64,000 bases of DNA from Paractinoplanes brasiliensis (GCF_004362215.1 NZ_SNWR01000002.1:1426001-1490000), one strand, 5' to 3'. Positions 34,223-43,033 are shown, numbered from the stretch's first letter. The notes: generated by a model from the sequence alone, not told the origin. Program-made: numbers and translations.

Positions 34223-34570
34223 TCAGCGGTTGAGCTTCGAGCGCCAGTCGGACGGGACCGCGCCGGCCGGGCCGGGCACAGGCTGGTCGTCGGGGCGGCT
34301 CGTGGCCGGGGCGAGCTGGGGTCCGCTGCCCGCTTCCTCGGTCGAGAAGTTCCAATACCAGTCCTCGCCGGGCTCGAACGACTGGATGACCGGGTGGCCG
34401 GTCTCGCGCCAGTGGGCGGTGGCGTGCTGCGCCGGCGAGGTGTCGCAACAGCCGATGTGCCCGCACTGGGCGCACCGTCGCAGGTGGAACCACCAACCGC
34501 CGTTGTCGAGGCACTCGACGCAGCCGGTGCCGGAGGGGGGTACGTCGGGCTGGATCGCTTCGCTCGTCAC
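34223..34570 (-). CDS. UBP-type zinc finger protein
   Basis: A 115-residue protein with one UBP zinc finger, the fold that binds ubiquitin C-termini in eukaryotes. Ligands are seen in CVECLDNGG, RRCAQCGHIGCCDT and HATAHWRETGHPVIQSFEPGE, with the typical WYW strand afterwards (DWYWNFSTEE). Bacterial copies are common in actinobacteria; there is no ubiquitin here, and a role with Pup or other tails is speculation. About 35 C-terminal residues are disordered. It ends 9 bp after the YbaK gene stop on the same strand and is probably cotranscribed. Confidence 0.93.
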   Translation of the reverse strand: MTSEAIQPDVPPSGTGCVECLDNGGWWFHLRRCAQCGHIGCCDTSPAQHATAHWRETGHPVIQSFEPGEDWYWNFSTEEAGSGPQLAPATSRPDDQPVPGPAGAVPSDWRSKLNR

Positions 34571-34579
34571 GCCAGGAAC

Positions 34580-35044
34580 CTACCCCACCTCGTCGGTGAC
34601 GTCCGCGAACGTTCCGCCGAGCGCGGTGACGGCCTCGTCGGCGGGCAGTTGCAGCCCCACGCCGCGAACACCCGCGCCCAGGTTGATCGTGCGCCCCCGC
34701 GTACGGGAATCGGCGATGACGGGCCAGGGGCGGGCCGAGCCGAACGGGGTGATGGTGCCGCGTTCGTAGCCGGTGGCGGCCTTGGCCGTGGCCGCGTCGG
34801 GCATGGAGAGCCGGTTGACGCCGAGCAGCGCCCGCAGCTTGGGCCATGAGATCGAGCGGTCGCCGGGCACCAGCACGAACACGTAGTCGTCGTCGGCGCG
34901 CCGCACGACCAGGGTCTTGACCAGGTCGCGGATCTCGACGCCCTGCGCCTCGGCGGCCTCGGCGACGCTGCCGGCCGGCCGGTGCGTCAGCATCGTGGGG
35001 CGCAGACCGAGCGAGAGGGCGGCGGCCTCGGCGGGATTCGTCAT
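34580..35044 (-). CDS. YbaK/ProX-type aminoacyl-tRNA deacylase
   Basis: A 154-residue trans-editing enzyme of the YbaK/INS family that hydrolyses mischarged tRNAs such as Cys-tRNA(Pro). The conserved lysine is in IRDLVKTLVVR (about residue 45), with YVFVLVPGDRSISWPKLRALLG and the GTITPFGSARPWPVIAD loop. I start at ATG 35044 (TNPAEAAALSLG), not at the upstream GTG 35071, because TATTTT ends 7 nt before it, suggesting a leaderless transcript. It forms a pair with the UBP zinc finger gene. Confidence 0.88.
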   Translation of the reverse strand: MTNPAEAAALSLGLRPTMLTHRPAGSVAEAAEAQGVEIRDLVKTLVVRRADDDYVFVLVPGDRSISWPKLRALLGVNRLSMPDAATAKAATGYERGTITPFGSARPWPVIADSRTRGRTINLGAGVRGVGLQLPADEAVTALGGTFADVTDEVG

Positions 35045-35060
35045 GTGATCAAAAATAGCG

Positions 35061-35091
35061 CCAGGCCACACCCGTACGGGGTGTGGCCTGG
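35061..35091. terminator. Perfect 13-bp hairpin terminator
   Basis: CCAGGCCACACCC (35061-35073) pairs with GGGTGTGGCCTGG (35079-35091) around GTACG. It lies just downstream of the small secreted protein gene on the minus strand, and directly upstream of the YbaK start, insulating one from the other. Confidence 0.85.
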
Positions 35092-35103
35092 CCTTGGTGG
35101 TGC

Positions 35104-35478
35104 TCAGTCGTCGTCGCCGTGGTCCCGGTCGTCGCGGTCGCGGTCACGATCGCGGTCACGCCAGTCCCAGTCCCAGTCCTTCTCGGCGGTCAGCTTCCAG
35201 TCGCCGCGGTGACGACCCCAGCGGACGAAGTCGCACTCGTAGTCGTCCCACTGGTCACGGCGTTCGCCGAACCGGCCGACCCGCTCGCATTCGCGCCGCG
35301 TGTCGAAGTACCCGACGGTCCACTCACGGTCGCGACGCGGCTGGTCAACCGTCGTCGCCGCCGTCCGGGCTGCCGGGTCTGGTGCGGATGTCGACGCCAT
35401 GGCCGGTGCGGCCCCGAGCGTCGCGCCCGTCAGCAGGCTCACTCCGGCGAGTGTCAGAATCCGCGTTGCCGCTTTCAT
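35104..35478 (-). CDS. Small secreted protein with Arg/Asp repeat tail
   Basis: A 124-residue exported protein. The signal peptide is clear (KAATRILTLAGVSLLTGATL, cleavage after AMA near residue 28). The mature part has one compact aromatic/charged segment (EWTVGYFDTRRECERVGRF, DDYECDFVRWGRH) with two Cys, and then a tail of alternating Arg and Asp (DWDWRDRDRDRDRDD) encoded by short GC-rich hexamer repeats. The tail could bind ions or polyanions and may vary in length between strains. Function unknown. A strong terminator follows. Confidence 0.85.
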   Translation of the reverse strand: MKAATRILTLAGVSLLTGATLGAAPAMASTSAPDPAARTAATTVDQPRRDREWTVGYFDTRRECERVGRFGERRDQWDDYECDFVRWGRHRGDWKLTAEKDWDWDWRDRDRDRDRDDRDHGDDD

Positions 35479-35710
35479 GGTTCACCCTTCCTCGAGCCGA
35501 TTTGTGCGCCCTCAGACCATCACGCCGCTTCGACCGGTATGCGGTAACAGCGGCCTTTGGACCGTTCGGTTGAGGTAGGGATGGATATCCGTCCCGAAAA
35601 CCGTGGCAATGACGACGACATGCTCGCGGTATGCGCCACGCACAGCGGGAATGGTGGTGTGCGAGAGCGGATTGATCCGAGAGCAGACCGCAGTCATCGG
35701 AGGAGTTGTC

Positions 35711-36088
35711 ATGTCCCAGCGGCCCGAACTCGTGCCCGGCCCCGACCACCCCATCACCATCACGCCGAGCACCGCGCACATCGTGGTGAAGGTGGGCGGC
35801 AAGGTGGTCGCCGACACCCACAGCGCGCTGACGTTGCAGGAGTCGACGTACCCGCCCGTGCCGTACATCCCGATCGGCGACGTCGACCAGTCGCTGCTCG
35901 AGCGCACCGAGACGACGACCTACTGCCCGTACAAGGGCGACGCCAGCTATTACTCGATCACGGCCGGCGGCGACAAGTCGGTGGACGCCATCTGGGTCTA
36001 CGAGAACCCGCGTGAGGCCGTCGCCGAGATCAAGGGCCACGTCGCGTTCTACCCGGATCGGGTCGACTCGATCGAGGTCACCGCCTGA
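35711..36088 (+). CDS. DUF427 protein
   Basis: A 125-residue DUF427 domain protein of unknown function. The family pattern is complete: ITPSTAHIVVKVGGKVVADTHSA, YIPIGDVDQSLLERTETTTYCPYKGDASYYSI and AIWVYENPREAVAEIKGHVAFYP. The conserved Cys in TYCPYKG and the acidic residues form a putative binding pocket in solved relatives. ATG 35711 has GGAGGAG upstream. It is a single gene, convergent with the LLM oxidoreductase. The 230 bp before it hold no recognisable gene. Confidence 0.93.
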   Translation: MSQRPELVPGPDHPITITPSTAHIVVKVGGKVVADTHSALTLQESTYPPVPYIPIGDVDQSLLERTETTTYCPYKGDASYYSITAGGDKSVDAIWVYENPREAVAEIKGHVAFYPDRVDSIEVTA

Positions 36089-36095
36089 TCGACGC

Positions 36096-37076
36096 TCAGC
36101 CGCGGGCCAGGGCTTGCGCTTTGAGGGCCGGGTCGACCTCGTACGGGGTGTAGAGCGAGACCCGGTCCACCAGAGCGCCGAACCGTTCCCGCAGCTCCGC
36201 CCCGCCGGAGACGGCGAACGTGCCGAGCACCTCGTCGCTGATCAGCGCCGTCATCCCGGCCCAGGCCTGGCGGCGCGACAGCGCGTTGAGCTGGTCGGCC
36301 AGCTCACCCCAGCCGTGCATGTCGAGCACCGCGCGATAGGCGGGCGTGGAGGCGTAGAACGCGATCTGGCCCTTGACCGCCTGCTCGGCCCGGGACCGGT
36401 CGGCCTCCGTCTCGCCCAGCACGACCATGGCGGACAGGCAGACCGCGAAGTCGCCGAGCTCGCCGCCGCGGGCCTCGCGCAGCGCCGGCAGGGTGCGTTC
36501 CCGCAGGTAGTCCACGCTGGTCAGCGGGTGCACGAGCAGGCCGTCGGCCACCCGCCCGGCCACCTGGGTCATGCGTTCACCCACCGCTGCGAGCAGGACC
36601 GGCGGATTCCCGTACGGGTTGGGGCCGGGGTTGAAGAAGTCGGTCATCAGCGTGTGCCGGTAGAACTCGCCCCGGAACGCCAGCCGCTCCCCGCCCCACG
36701 CCGCCCAGACAGCCCGTACGGCCCGCACGAACTCCTCCATCCGCGCGGCGGGCCGGCCCCACGGCATGGCGAAGCGGCGCTCGATGTGCGCCTGCACCTG
36801 CGAGCCCAGGCCGAGCTGGAACCGGCCCCCGCTGATCAGCTGCAGGTCGTTGGCGAGCACGGCCACCGACATGGGGTTGCGCGCGAAGGCGACAGCGATG
36901 GCCGACTGCAGGGTGACCCGCTCGGTCGCCCGGGCAGCCAGGGTGAGCGCGGTGAACACGTCGTGCTTGGTCTCGGCCGCGCAGAACCCGTCGTACCCGT
37001 CCTTCTCGGCGGCGACCGCGGCCGACTCGACCTGGATGGGCGTGGCCGCGACATCGGCGGCGAAGTCAACCAGCAT
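36096..37076 (-). CDS. LLM-class F420-dependent oxidoreductase
   Basis: A 326-residue TIM-barrel oxidoreductase of the luciferase-like monooxygenase class, probably using coenzyme F420. Typical elements are AAEKDGYDGFCAAETKHDVFTALTLAARATERVTLQSA, LQLISGGRFQLGLGSQV and NPPVLLAAVGERMTQVAGRVADG. The start ATG 37076 lies 6 nt after TATAGC, suggesting a leaderless mRNA; longer frames upstream are shadows of the metallopeptidase gene. The substrate is unknown. It follows the metallopeptidase gene by 7 bp on the same strand. Confidence 0.9.
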   Translation of the reverse strand: MLVDFAADVAATPIQVESAAVAAEKDGYDGFCAAETKHDVFTALTLAARATERVTLQSAIAVAFARNPMSVAVLANDLQLISGGRFQLGLGSQVQAHIERRFAMPWGRPAARMEEFVRAVRAVWAAWGGERLAFRGEFYRHTLMTDFFNPGPNPYGNPPVLLAAVGERMTQVAGRVADGLLVHPLTSVDYLRERTLPALREARGGELGDFAVCLSAMVVLGETEADRSRAEQAVKGQIAFYASTPAYRAVLDMHGWGELADQLNALSRRQAWAGMTALISDEVLGTFAVSGGAELRERFGALVDRVSLYTPYEVDPALKAQALARG

Positions 37077-37083
37077 GTGACAG

Positions 37084-38346
37084 CTATAGCACCTGCTGCC
37101 GCACCCACGGCACGCACGCCCGGTCGACCGTGGCGAACGGGACCCCGTACGCGTCGCGGGCCGCCTGGTCGAGCTCGTTGTCCTGGGCCAGCACCAGGCG
37201 CACGAACGCGAACAGCTTCCGCTCGCCGTACTTGCGGGCCATGCAGGCGACGGCGAGGTGGCTGAGCCCGTAGAAGGCGTCGCCCGCCCGCGAGCCGGCA
37301 TCCGGGCCGGGCTGGGCCGGGATCATCGACGTCGCCGCTCTGCGGTTCAGGGCCCACCGGACGCTGAAGCGGCGCAGGGTCTTGCCGGCGCTGATCGGTG
37401 ACCAGCCGATGTACTCGGCGATGCCCTCGCTCAGCCAGGTGTCCTCGGCCGCGTCGGCCCGGTAGGCGCCGGTCAGCGTCACGACGTGGCCGAGCTCGTG
37501 CTGCAGGGCGACCCGGAGCATGACCGGGTTGTCCTCGAGTTCCTTCATCCGCAGCATGACGTCGATGCCGTGCATGTTGAGCGGGATGGCCAAGCCGATC
37601 GCCCAGTCGTCCTCCTCGCCGCCGTACCAGGAACGCCACTGCGCCTCGCCGGCCAGATAGATCCGGTAACGGGACTGCTGCGTGCCGATCAGAGCGGCGA
37701 ACCGGTCGTCGGCCTTGGCGGCGGCCTCGGCGATCGGCAGGACCCGGGTGAGATACCGGCGCTGGGAGGGGGCGGCGAACAGCGTGACCCGGGTGCCGCG
37801 CAGCGCGACGAGCTCACCGTTCTCCCACGGTGCGGGGCGGCGCGGGTCGTCGCTCGGGCCGGGGGCGGCCACGCTGATCACGTAACGGCCGGCGGCCCGG
37901 CGCATGGTGAGGCGCTGCTCGATGTGCGCCGGGCCCTGCCAGTCGCTGCCGGGCTGGGCCGGGCACATGTCGGGGCCGAGGCAGTACTTGACCTCGGCGC
38001 GGAACGTGACAGCGGCCGGGTCGCCCTTGACCGGCTGTCCCACCCCGGTCTCGTAGCCGAACCGGGTCACGTCGAGAGCGCGCAAAGAGCGGAACATGTT
38101 GCGGTAGCGGGCCTTGAGCGGGGTGTCCACCGCGGCCAGCCAGCCCGCCTCGTCTCCGCTGATCAGCGCCGCGGCGTGCCGGTCGAGCGCCTCAACGGCG
38201 TACTCGAAAGGGGTTTGCGGGGTCTTGGCGGCGGGGGCCGGGCCGGCGGCGATGGCGACGCGGGGCCGCTCGGGACGTGAGATCACCAGCCCGGTCGCGA
38301 GCAGCAGGACGCCCACCACGAGGGTGGCGGTGAAAGCGCGGCGCAT
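37084..38346 (-). CDS. Membrane-anchored gluzincin metallopeptidase (MA-like)
   Basis: A 420-residue protein with an uncleaved N-terminal anchor (AFTATLVVGVLLLATGLVIS). Residues 45-200 form a nuclear-transport-factor-like region that measures the fate of a double repeat (EALDRHAAALISGDEAGWLAAVD). The peptidase domain follows: zinc motif HELGHVV (HExxH, near residue 284) and the third ligand in WLSEGIAEYIG. That is the gluzincin arrangement of the peptidase MA-like family. Two Cys in YCLGPDMCPAQPG probably form a disulfide outside the membrane. Substrate unknown; a cell-surface protein-processing role is likely. Confidence 0.88.
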   Translation of the reverse strand: MRRAFTATLVVGVLLLATGLVISRPERPRVAIAAGPAPAAKTPQTPFEYAVEALDRHAAALISGDEAGWLAAVDTPLKARYRNMFRSLRALDVTRFGYETGVGQPVKGDPAAVTFRAEVKYCLGPDMCPAQPGSDWQGPAHIEQRLTMRRAAGRYVISVAAPGPSDDPRRPAPWENGELVALRGTRVTLFAAPSQRRYLTRVLPIAEAAAKADDRFAALIGTQQSRYRIYLAGEAQWRSWYGGEEDDWAIGLAIPLNMHGIDVMLRMKELEDNPVMLRVALQHELGHVVTLTGAYRADAAEDTWLSEGIAEYIGWSPISAGKTLRRFSVRWALNRRAATSMIPAQPGPDAGSRAGDAFYGLSHLAVACMARKYGERKLFAFVRLVLAQDNELDQAARDAYGVPFATVDRACVPWVRQQVL

Positions 38347-38444
38347 CGGCGTCCCGTCTCGTCAGGGGCTGAGAAGGCATCCCACCAAATCGACCGCGGT
38401 GAAATCCAGCCCCGTGACGAGAATCGCTCACGGGCGTAACTTGA

Positions 38445-39155
38445 TCACCGCTTGCCGGCCGAGAAGAACGGCAGCCCCACGACACGGACGGTCCATCGGC
38501 GGATGCCGTGCGTTCCCGCGCACGAGCCCTGCACCGCCACGCCACCCTCGATCTGCAGACATTTCCCCGTACGGGTGTTGACCACCTTGGCGGTGTCCCC
38601 GAGCGAGTCCCGCAGCTCCCACCGGCGGGACGGCACCGCGGCGCAGGGGGCCAGACCGGCTCGCGCGCCGTCGGTGGTGACGCCGCCGGGCATGCTCAGA
38701 CAGGTGCTGGTGCGCACGTTGAGGATCTCGAAGCCGCCGACGACGTTGACGGGGCGGAACCGCCAGCGGTACGGGTCGGTGGTCGCGCAGGGCAGCTCGG
38801 TCAGCCCCGACGTCAGGCACCAGCGGCTGGCCGCGTTGATCAGCTGGAAGTCGAGCCCGATCAGGTCGATGGGGTTGCCGGCCCGCCCGCTGACGGCGTT
38901 ACCAGGCTTGTCCCGTACGCCGTCACGACCCGGCTCTTCCCGCACGAGTCCACCGCCGGGCACATCTCGCGCGGCTCCGCCACCAGGCTGTTCCCGTACG
39001 AGGGCACCGCCGGGCGCGTTTTCCGTCGCGCTGCTCGATTGCGGGTTCGCCCTTTCCTGTAACGGCGGCGAGGCCTGCGCGGGCGTCAGCGTCGTGAGCA
39101 GAGTCGGGAGGGTGGCGGTGATCAGAGCCGTGAGGAAGGCGGGACTGCGGCGCAT
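38445..39155 (-). CDS. Secreted ricin-type beta-trefoil lectin
   Basis: A 236-residue exported protein. A signal peptide (SPAFLTALITATLPTLLTTL) is followed by a Gly/Pro/Glu-rich linker of imperfect repeats (PGGALVREQPGGG, PGGGLVREEPGRD). A beta-trefoil of about 130 residues with three similar lobes then appears: RWCLTSGLTELPCATTDPYRWRF, TCLSMPGG to APCAAVPSRRWEL, and KCLQIEGGVAVQGSCAGTHGIRRWTV. Paired Cys and QxW-like RRW motifs are typical of carbohydrate binding. Start ATG 39155 lies 7 nt after TAGGGT, consistent with leaderless expression. No catalytic domain is attached. Confidence 0.87.
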   Translation of the reverse strand: MRRSPAFLTALITATLPTLLTTLTPAQASPPLQERANPQSSSATENAPGGALVREQPGGGAARDVPGGGLVREEPGRDGVRDKPGNAVSGRAGNPIDLIGLDFQLINAASRWCLTSGLTELPCATTDPYRWRFRPVNVVGGFEILNVRTSTCLSMPGGVTTDGARAGLAPCAAVPSRRWELRDSLGDTAKVVNTRTGKCLQIEGGVAVQGSCAGTHGIRRWTVRVVGLPFFSAGKR

Positions 39156-39229
39156 GCCCGCCACCCTATCCGATTTGTCGTATTTATCATTACATCACGC
39201 GGCATCGGAGTGCCGTGGGCTGCGGCTGG

Positions 39230-40078
39230 TCAGCGGTCGAGCAGCGCCCTCAGCTCCTTCGCCACCAGGCCCGGGTCCTCCTCCGCCATGAAGTGGCCGC
39301 AGGTCACGGGCACGTGGCGCAGGTCGGGGGCCCACGCCCGCCACAGCGCGGCGGCGTCGAAGCCCAGCAGTGAGCCCCAGTCCTGCTGGAGAACGGTGGT
39401 CGGCATCGTGAGGGTGCGGCCGGCGGCCCGGTCCTCGCGGTCGTGCTGCAGGTCGATCCCGGCCGAGGCCCGGTAGTCGGCGACGATCGACGGGACGGCG
39501 GCGCGGCTGGCCCGCAGGTAGTGCGCACGGACGTCGGCCGGGATCGCCTGCGGGTCGCGGGTCCACAGGTCGAGGAAGTAGCCGAAGAAGTCGTCGGCCG
39601 AGGCTGCGATCATGCGCTCGGGCAGGCCCGGCGGCTGGGCCATGAGGTACAGGTGAAAACCGACGGCCGCGGACTCGCCGTGCATCACGTCCCACATGTC
39701 CAGGGTCGGCAGCACGTCGAGCGAGGCCAGGTGGGTGACGTGGCCGGGGTGGTCGAGCCCGGCCCGGACGGCGACGAGCGCGCCCCGGTCGTGCCCGGCC
39801 AGCGCGAACCGGTCGTGCCCCAGCTCCCGCGCGAGCCGGACGATGTCCCGCGCCATCGTGCGCTTCGAGTAGTCCCCGGCCGGCTTGTCGCTGGCGCCGT
39901 ACCCGCGCAGGTCCGGGCAGATGACGGTGTGGTCGGCGGACAGGTCGGCGGCGACGTGCCGCCACATCAGGTGCGTCTGCGGGAAACCGTGCAGCAGGAC
40001 GATCGGCCTGCCGGAGCCGCTGACGCTCACGAACAGTTCGACGTCGTCGTCCACGCGTACTTTGAGCTCTTGAACCAT
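39230..40078 (-). CDS. Alpha/beta hydrolase, haloacetate dehalogenase / epoxide hydrolase-like
   Basis: A 282-residue alpha/beta hydrolase. The oxyanion strand is VLLHGFPQTHLMWRHVA, DLRGYGASDKP is the conserved loop, and the nucleophile elbow is AGHDRGA, with Asp as nucleophile and a following Arg, as in fluoroacetate dehalogenases and epoxide hydrolases. The catalytic His is in TCGHFMAEEDP. A helical cap carries PQAIPADVRAHYLRAS. I start at ATG 40078; an in-frame ATG at 40108 is possible. It diverges from the BTAD regulator by about 50 bp, a pairing common in actinobacteria, and is its likely target. Confidence 0.88.
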   Translation of the reverse strand: MVQELKVRVDDDVELFVSVSGSGRPIVLLHGFPQTHLMWRHVAADLSADHTVICPDLRGYGASDKPAGDYSKRTMARDIVRLARELGHDRFALAGHDRGALVAVRAGLDHPGHVTHLASLDVLPTLDMWDVMHGESAAVGFHLYLMAQPPGLPERMIAASADDFFGYFLDLWTRDPQAIPADVRAHYLRASRAAVPSIVADYRASAGIDLQHDREDRAAGRTLTMPTTVLQQDWGSLLGFDAAALWRAWAPDLRHVPVTCGHFMAEEDPGLVAKELRALLDR

Positions 40079-40131
40079 GCCCCGAGCATGCGGCGCGCGG
40101 ATGAGCATCCGATGAGCGCTACGGTGGCCCG

Positions 40132-42012
40132 GTGACGGTCGGTTTCGGGGTGCTGGGGCCGATCGTGGCCCGGGACGCGCAGGGGCAGCCGATCGCGCTC
40201 AAGGGGCCACGTCACCGCGCCGTGCTGGCCCGGCTGATCGTCGCGAGAGGGCGGGTCGTCCCGGTGGGGCATCTGGTCGACGACCTCTGGACGGCGCCGC
40301 CCGAGGGGGCCGTTTCCGCCGTACGGACGTTTGTCGCCGCCCTGCGCCGGGCGCTCGAGCCCGGCCGTCCGCCGCGCACTCCCCCGGCCCTGCTGGTCAC
40401 CGAGGGTCCCGGCTACGCGTTGCGCGCCACCGACGTCGACTCCTGGCGGTTCGAGCGCCTGATGCACGACAACCCGCGCGAGGCGCTCACGTTGTGGCGC
40501 GGACCGGCGTACGCGGACCTCGCAACCGAGCCGTGGGCGCACGCCGAACGTTCCCGGCTGACCGAGCTGCGCCTGCGTACGGTGGAACTGCTCGCCGAGG
40601 AGCGCCTGGCTCGGGGGCGCTACGCCGAGGCGATCGCCGACCTGGACGCCCACGTGATCGAGCATCCGTGGCGCGAGGACGCCTGGCGGCTGCTGGCCCT
40701 GGCCCTTTATCTCGACGACCGGCAGGGCGACGCCCTCGCGGTGCTGCGCGGCGCCCGCGACAAGCTGACCACGCAGCTCGGCCTGGACCCCGGGCCGGCC
40801 CTGTCCCGGCTCGAGACCGACATCCTGCGCCGGACAGTCCCGTGGCCGGCCTTCCCGTCCCGTCCCGGCGGCGTCGAGCGCGCGGAACCGGGGGTCGACA
40901 CGCCGCTCGGGCCGGCCGCCGGCAGCGTCTGGGCCTCGGCGGCGGCGGACTACGACCGCATGGTGACGGCCGGGGCGCGGCTGGACTCCACCGTCGGCCT
41001 GCTGCGAACACTTGCCGTCACCGGCGGCGGCGGGCTCGAGGCGGCCCGGCGCCACCGGACGGCCGCCATCGCCGCCGCCGAGGAACTGGGCGACCCGGCG
41101 CTGACCGCCCGCGTGATCGGGGCGTACGACGTGCCGGCCATCTGGACCCGGTCCGACGATCCCGAGCAGGCCGCGCTCGTCGTGGCGGCGGCGCAACGGG
41201 CACTTCCGGGGCAGGAGGGGGCGGCCCGCGCACGGCTGCTGGCCACGATCGCGCTGGAGTCGCGGGGCGGTGGAACGGCGTACGGGCGGGAATGTGCTGA
41301 CGAAGCGGTCGGCATCGCGCGCACGCTGGACGATCCGGAGCTGCTCGCCTTCGCCCTCAACGGACAGTTCATGCAGAGCTGCCACCGTTGCGGGCTCGCC
41401 CCGGCGCGCGATGTGATCGGCGAGGAGCTGGTCACGCTCGCGCGGCGGCACGGCCTCACCACGTACGAGGTCCTCGGGCATCTGATCCGGATGCAGGCGC
41501 GCTCGGCACTGGCCGATGTCGCGGGCGCCGACGCACACGCGCGCGCCGCCGATCGTCTCGCCGAGCGGCACGAGATCCCGCTGGTCGCCGTGTTCACCGG
41601 CTGGTACCGGGCGATGCGCGACCCGTCGGAGGCCGCCTACCGCAGCGCCGCGAACCTGCTTGCCGGGGCCGGGATGCCAGGCCTGGAGAGCGGGCTGCTC
41701 CCGCTTGCCCTGCTGTGCCTGGGGCAGCCGGTCGGCTCGGACTTCGGCCCGTACGAGCCGTGGGCGCGCCCGCATCTGCTGCTGGCGTCCGGAGACCGTG
41801 CCGCCGCCCGGGAGGCTTTGCACGCTGTTCCCGAGCCGCCGGCCGATCTGCTGTCCGAGGCCTTGTGGGCGCTCGTCGCGCGCGCCGCGGTCGCGCTGGA
41901 CGACCGGCCGGCGCTGCAGCGGGCACGCCGGGCGCTGCGGCCCGCTTCCGGCCAGATCGCGGGCGCCGGCAGTGGCGTGCTCACCGCCGGCCCCGTCGAC
42001 GACTACCTGTAG
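40132..42012 (+). CDS. BTAD-domain (SARP-like) transcriptional regulator
   Basis: A 626-residue AfsR/SARP-type regulator without the NB-ARC ATPase. Residues 5-95 are an OmpR-like winged HTH (LKGPRHRAVLARLIVARGRVVPV, VSAVRTFVAALRRALEPG). Residues 100-235 are the BTAD helical domain (YAEAIADLDAHVIEHPWREDAW, GLDPGPALSRLETDILRR). The remaining 390 residues are TPR-like helices that probably sense or bind a partner. GTG 40132 stands 6 nt after TACGGT, so the transcript may be leaderless. It likely controls the divergent hydrolase. Confidence 0.88.
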   Translation: MTVGFGVLGPIVARDAQGQPIALKGPRHRAVLARLIVARGRVVPVGHLVDDLWTAPPEGAVSAVRTFVAALRRALEPGRPPRTPPALLVTEGPGYALRATDVDSWRFERLMHDNPREALTLWRGPAYADLATEPWAHAERSRLTELRLRTVELLAEERLARGRYAEAIADLDAHVIEHPWREDAWRLLALALYLDDRQGDALAVLRGARDKLTTQLGLDPGPALSRLETDILRRTVPWPAFPSRPGGVERAEPGVDTPLGPAAGSVWASAAADYDRMVTAGARLDSTVGLLRTLAVTGGGGLEAARRHRTAAIAAAEELGDPALTARVIGAYDVPAIWTRSDDPEQAALVVAAAQRALPGQEGAARARLLATIALESRGGGTAYGRECADEAVGIARTLDDPELLAFALNGQFMQSCHRCGLAPARDVIGEELVTLARRHGLTTYEVLGHLIRMQARSALADVAGADAHARAADRLAERHEIPLVAVFTGWYRAMRDPSEAAYRSAANLLAGAGMPGLESGLLPLALLCLGQPVGSDFGPYEPWARPHLLLASGDRAAAREALHAVPEPPADLLSEALWALVARAAVALDDRPALQRARRALRPASGQIAGAGSGVLTAGPVDDYL

Positions 42013-42027
42013 GCGCCCGGCCGGGTC

Positions 42028-42675
42028 TCAGCTCTCGGCGCCGGGGGCCGCGCCGGTGTAGAAGGCGAACGTCCGCTCGCCGGCCTCACGCGCGGCGGCC
42101 GGGTCGGTGCCGGCGGCGATCGACGCCTCCACCCACTTGTCGCTGGCCTGGCGCAGGAAGGAGCGGCCCTCGGGCGTCTCGTGCCAGGTCGCCATCGCGG
42201 CGTGGTCGACCACGTGCGACGGGTCGGCCAGGTGGTCGGCCAGCCCGAGCAGCCCCATGTCCCAGCCCACGCCGGTCGCGCCGGGGCCGAACTGGTCCCA
42301 CCACTCGTCGGCCACATGCGCCACGTGCTCCAGTTCAAACCGGGTGCCGTCGCCCTCGGGGGTCAGGCGCACCTCGATCCAGCTCACCTGGTCGGCGTAC
42401 TCCCACGTGGCCGCGTACGACCGGGGCTTGTCGCACCGGGTGATCGTGCCGCCGGCGTTGCCGGTGATCTGGTAGTGCCCGCCCTCCTTGAGCTCGCCCT
42501 CGATCGGCAGGAACCAGCGGGCGATGCGCTCGGGGTTGGTCACCACGTCCCACAGGTCGTCGATGCCGGTCGGATAGATCTGGCTGATCGTGGAGACCCG
42601 GGCCTCCCCGGCCTCGAGCGTGCGGCTGCCCAGCCGGCGGCGCACCTGGCTGATCTGCGTGTCGACGTCAATCAT
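42028..42675 (-). CDS. SRPBCC (AHSA1-like) protein
   Basis: A 215-residue START/AHSA1-fold protein with a hydrophobic cavity. The core is QIYPTGIDDLWDVVTNPERIARWFLPIEGELKEGGHYQITG followed by strand pairs TWEYADQVSWIEVRLTPEGDGTRFELEH. The extra C-terminal helical part (ASDKWVEASIAAGTDPAAAREA) is common in ArsR-linked members. Its start overlaps the end of the ArsR gene by 8 bp. In such operons the ArsR protein represses both genes; the ligand and role of the SRPBCC partner are unknown. Confidence 0.92.
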   Translation of the reverse strand: MIDVDTQISQVRRRLGSRTLEAGEARVSTISQIYPTGIDDLWDVVTNPERIARWFLPIEGELKEGGHYQITGNAGGTITRCDKPRSYAATWEYADQVSWIEVRLTPEGDGTRFELEHVAHVADEWWDQFGPGATGVGWDMGLLGLADHLADPSHVVDHAAMATWHETPEGRSFLRQASDKWVEASIAAGTDPAAAREAGERTFAFYTGAAPGAES

Positions 42676-43021
42676 CGGTTCTTCCCTCGTCTGTGAGTCG
42701 TCGCTGCCTTTTACCCCTCGCCACCTCGGTGGCCATGGCAGCCAGGTGGGGCGCCCAGAAGCGCCGAAACCGCGCGAGCCAGGCGTCGGCCTCGCGTAGC
42801 GCGGTGTCATCGACCGCGTAGAGGCGGCGAGCCCCCTGCGGCCGTACGGTCGCGAAGCCGTTGTCCCGCAACACCTTCAGATGCTGCGACACGGCCGGCT
42901 GCGAGATCCCGAACTCGGCGCGGATCACCTCGGTGACGGCCCCCGAAGTCCGCTCCCCCTCGGCGAGCAGCTCCAGAATCCGGCGCCGTACGGGATCCCC
43001 GAGCACATCGAACGCGTGCAC
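42668..43021 (-). CDS. ArsR-family repressor
   Basis: A 117-residue winged-helix repressor (GDPVRRRILELLAEGERTSGAV, ISQPAVSQHLKVLRDNGFATVRPQG, YAVDDTALREADAWLARF). It has no Cys and so does not sense metal or arsenite; it belongs to the SdpR-like group that sits with AHSA1 proteins. It starts with GTG 43021, 7 nt after TAGCGT, with no Shine-Dalgarno, so leaderless expression is likely. A nearly perfect operator stands just upstream. It forms an operon with the SRPBCC gene. Confidence 0.92.
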   Translation of the reverse strand: MHAFDVLGDPVRRRILELLAEGERTSGAVTEVIRAEFGISQPAVSQHLKVLRDNGFATVRPQGARRLYAVDDTALREADAWLARFRRFWAPHLAAMATEVARGKRQRRLTDEGRTDD

Positions 43022-43033
43022 GGCCGAAACGCT

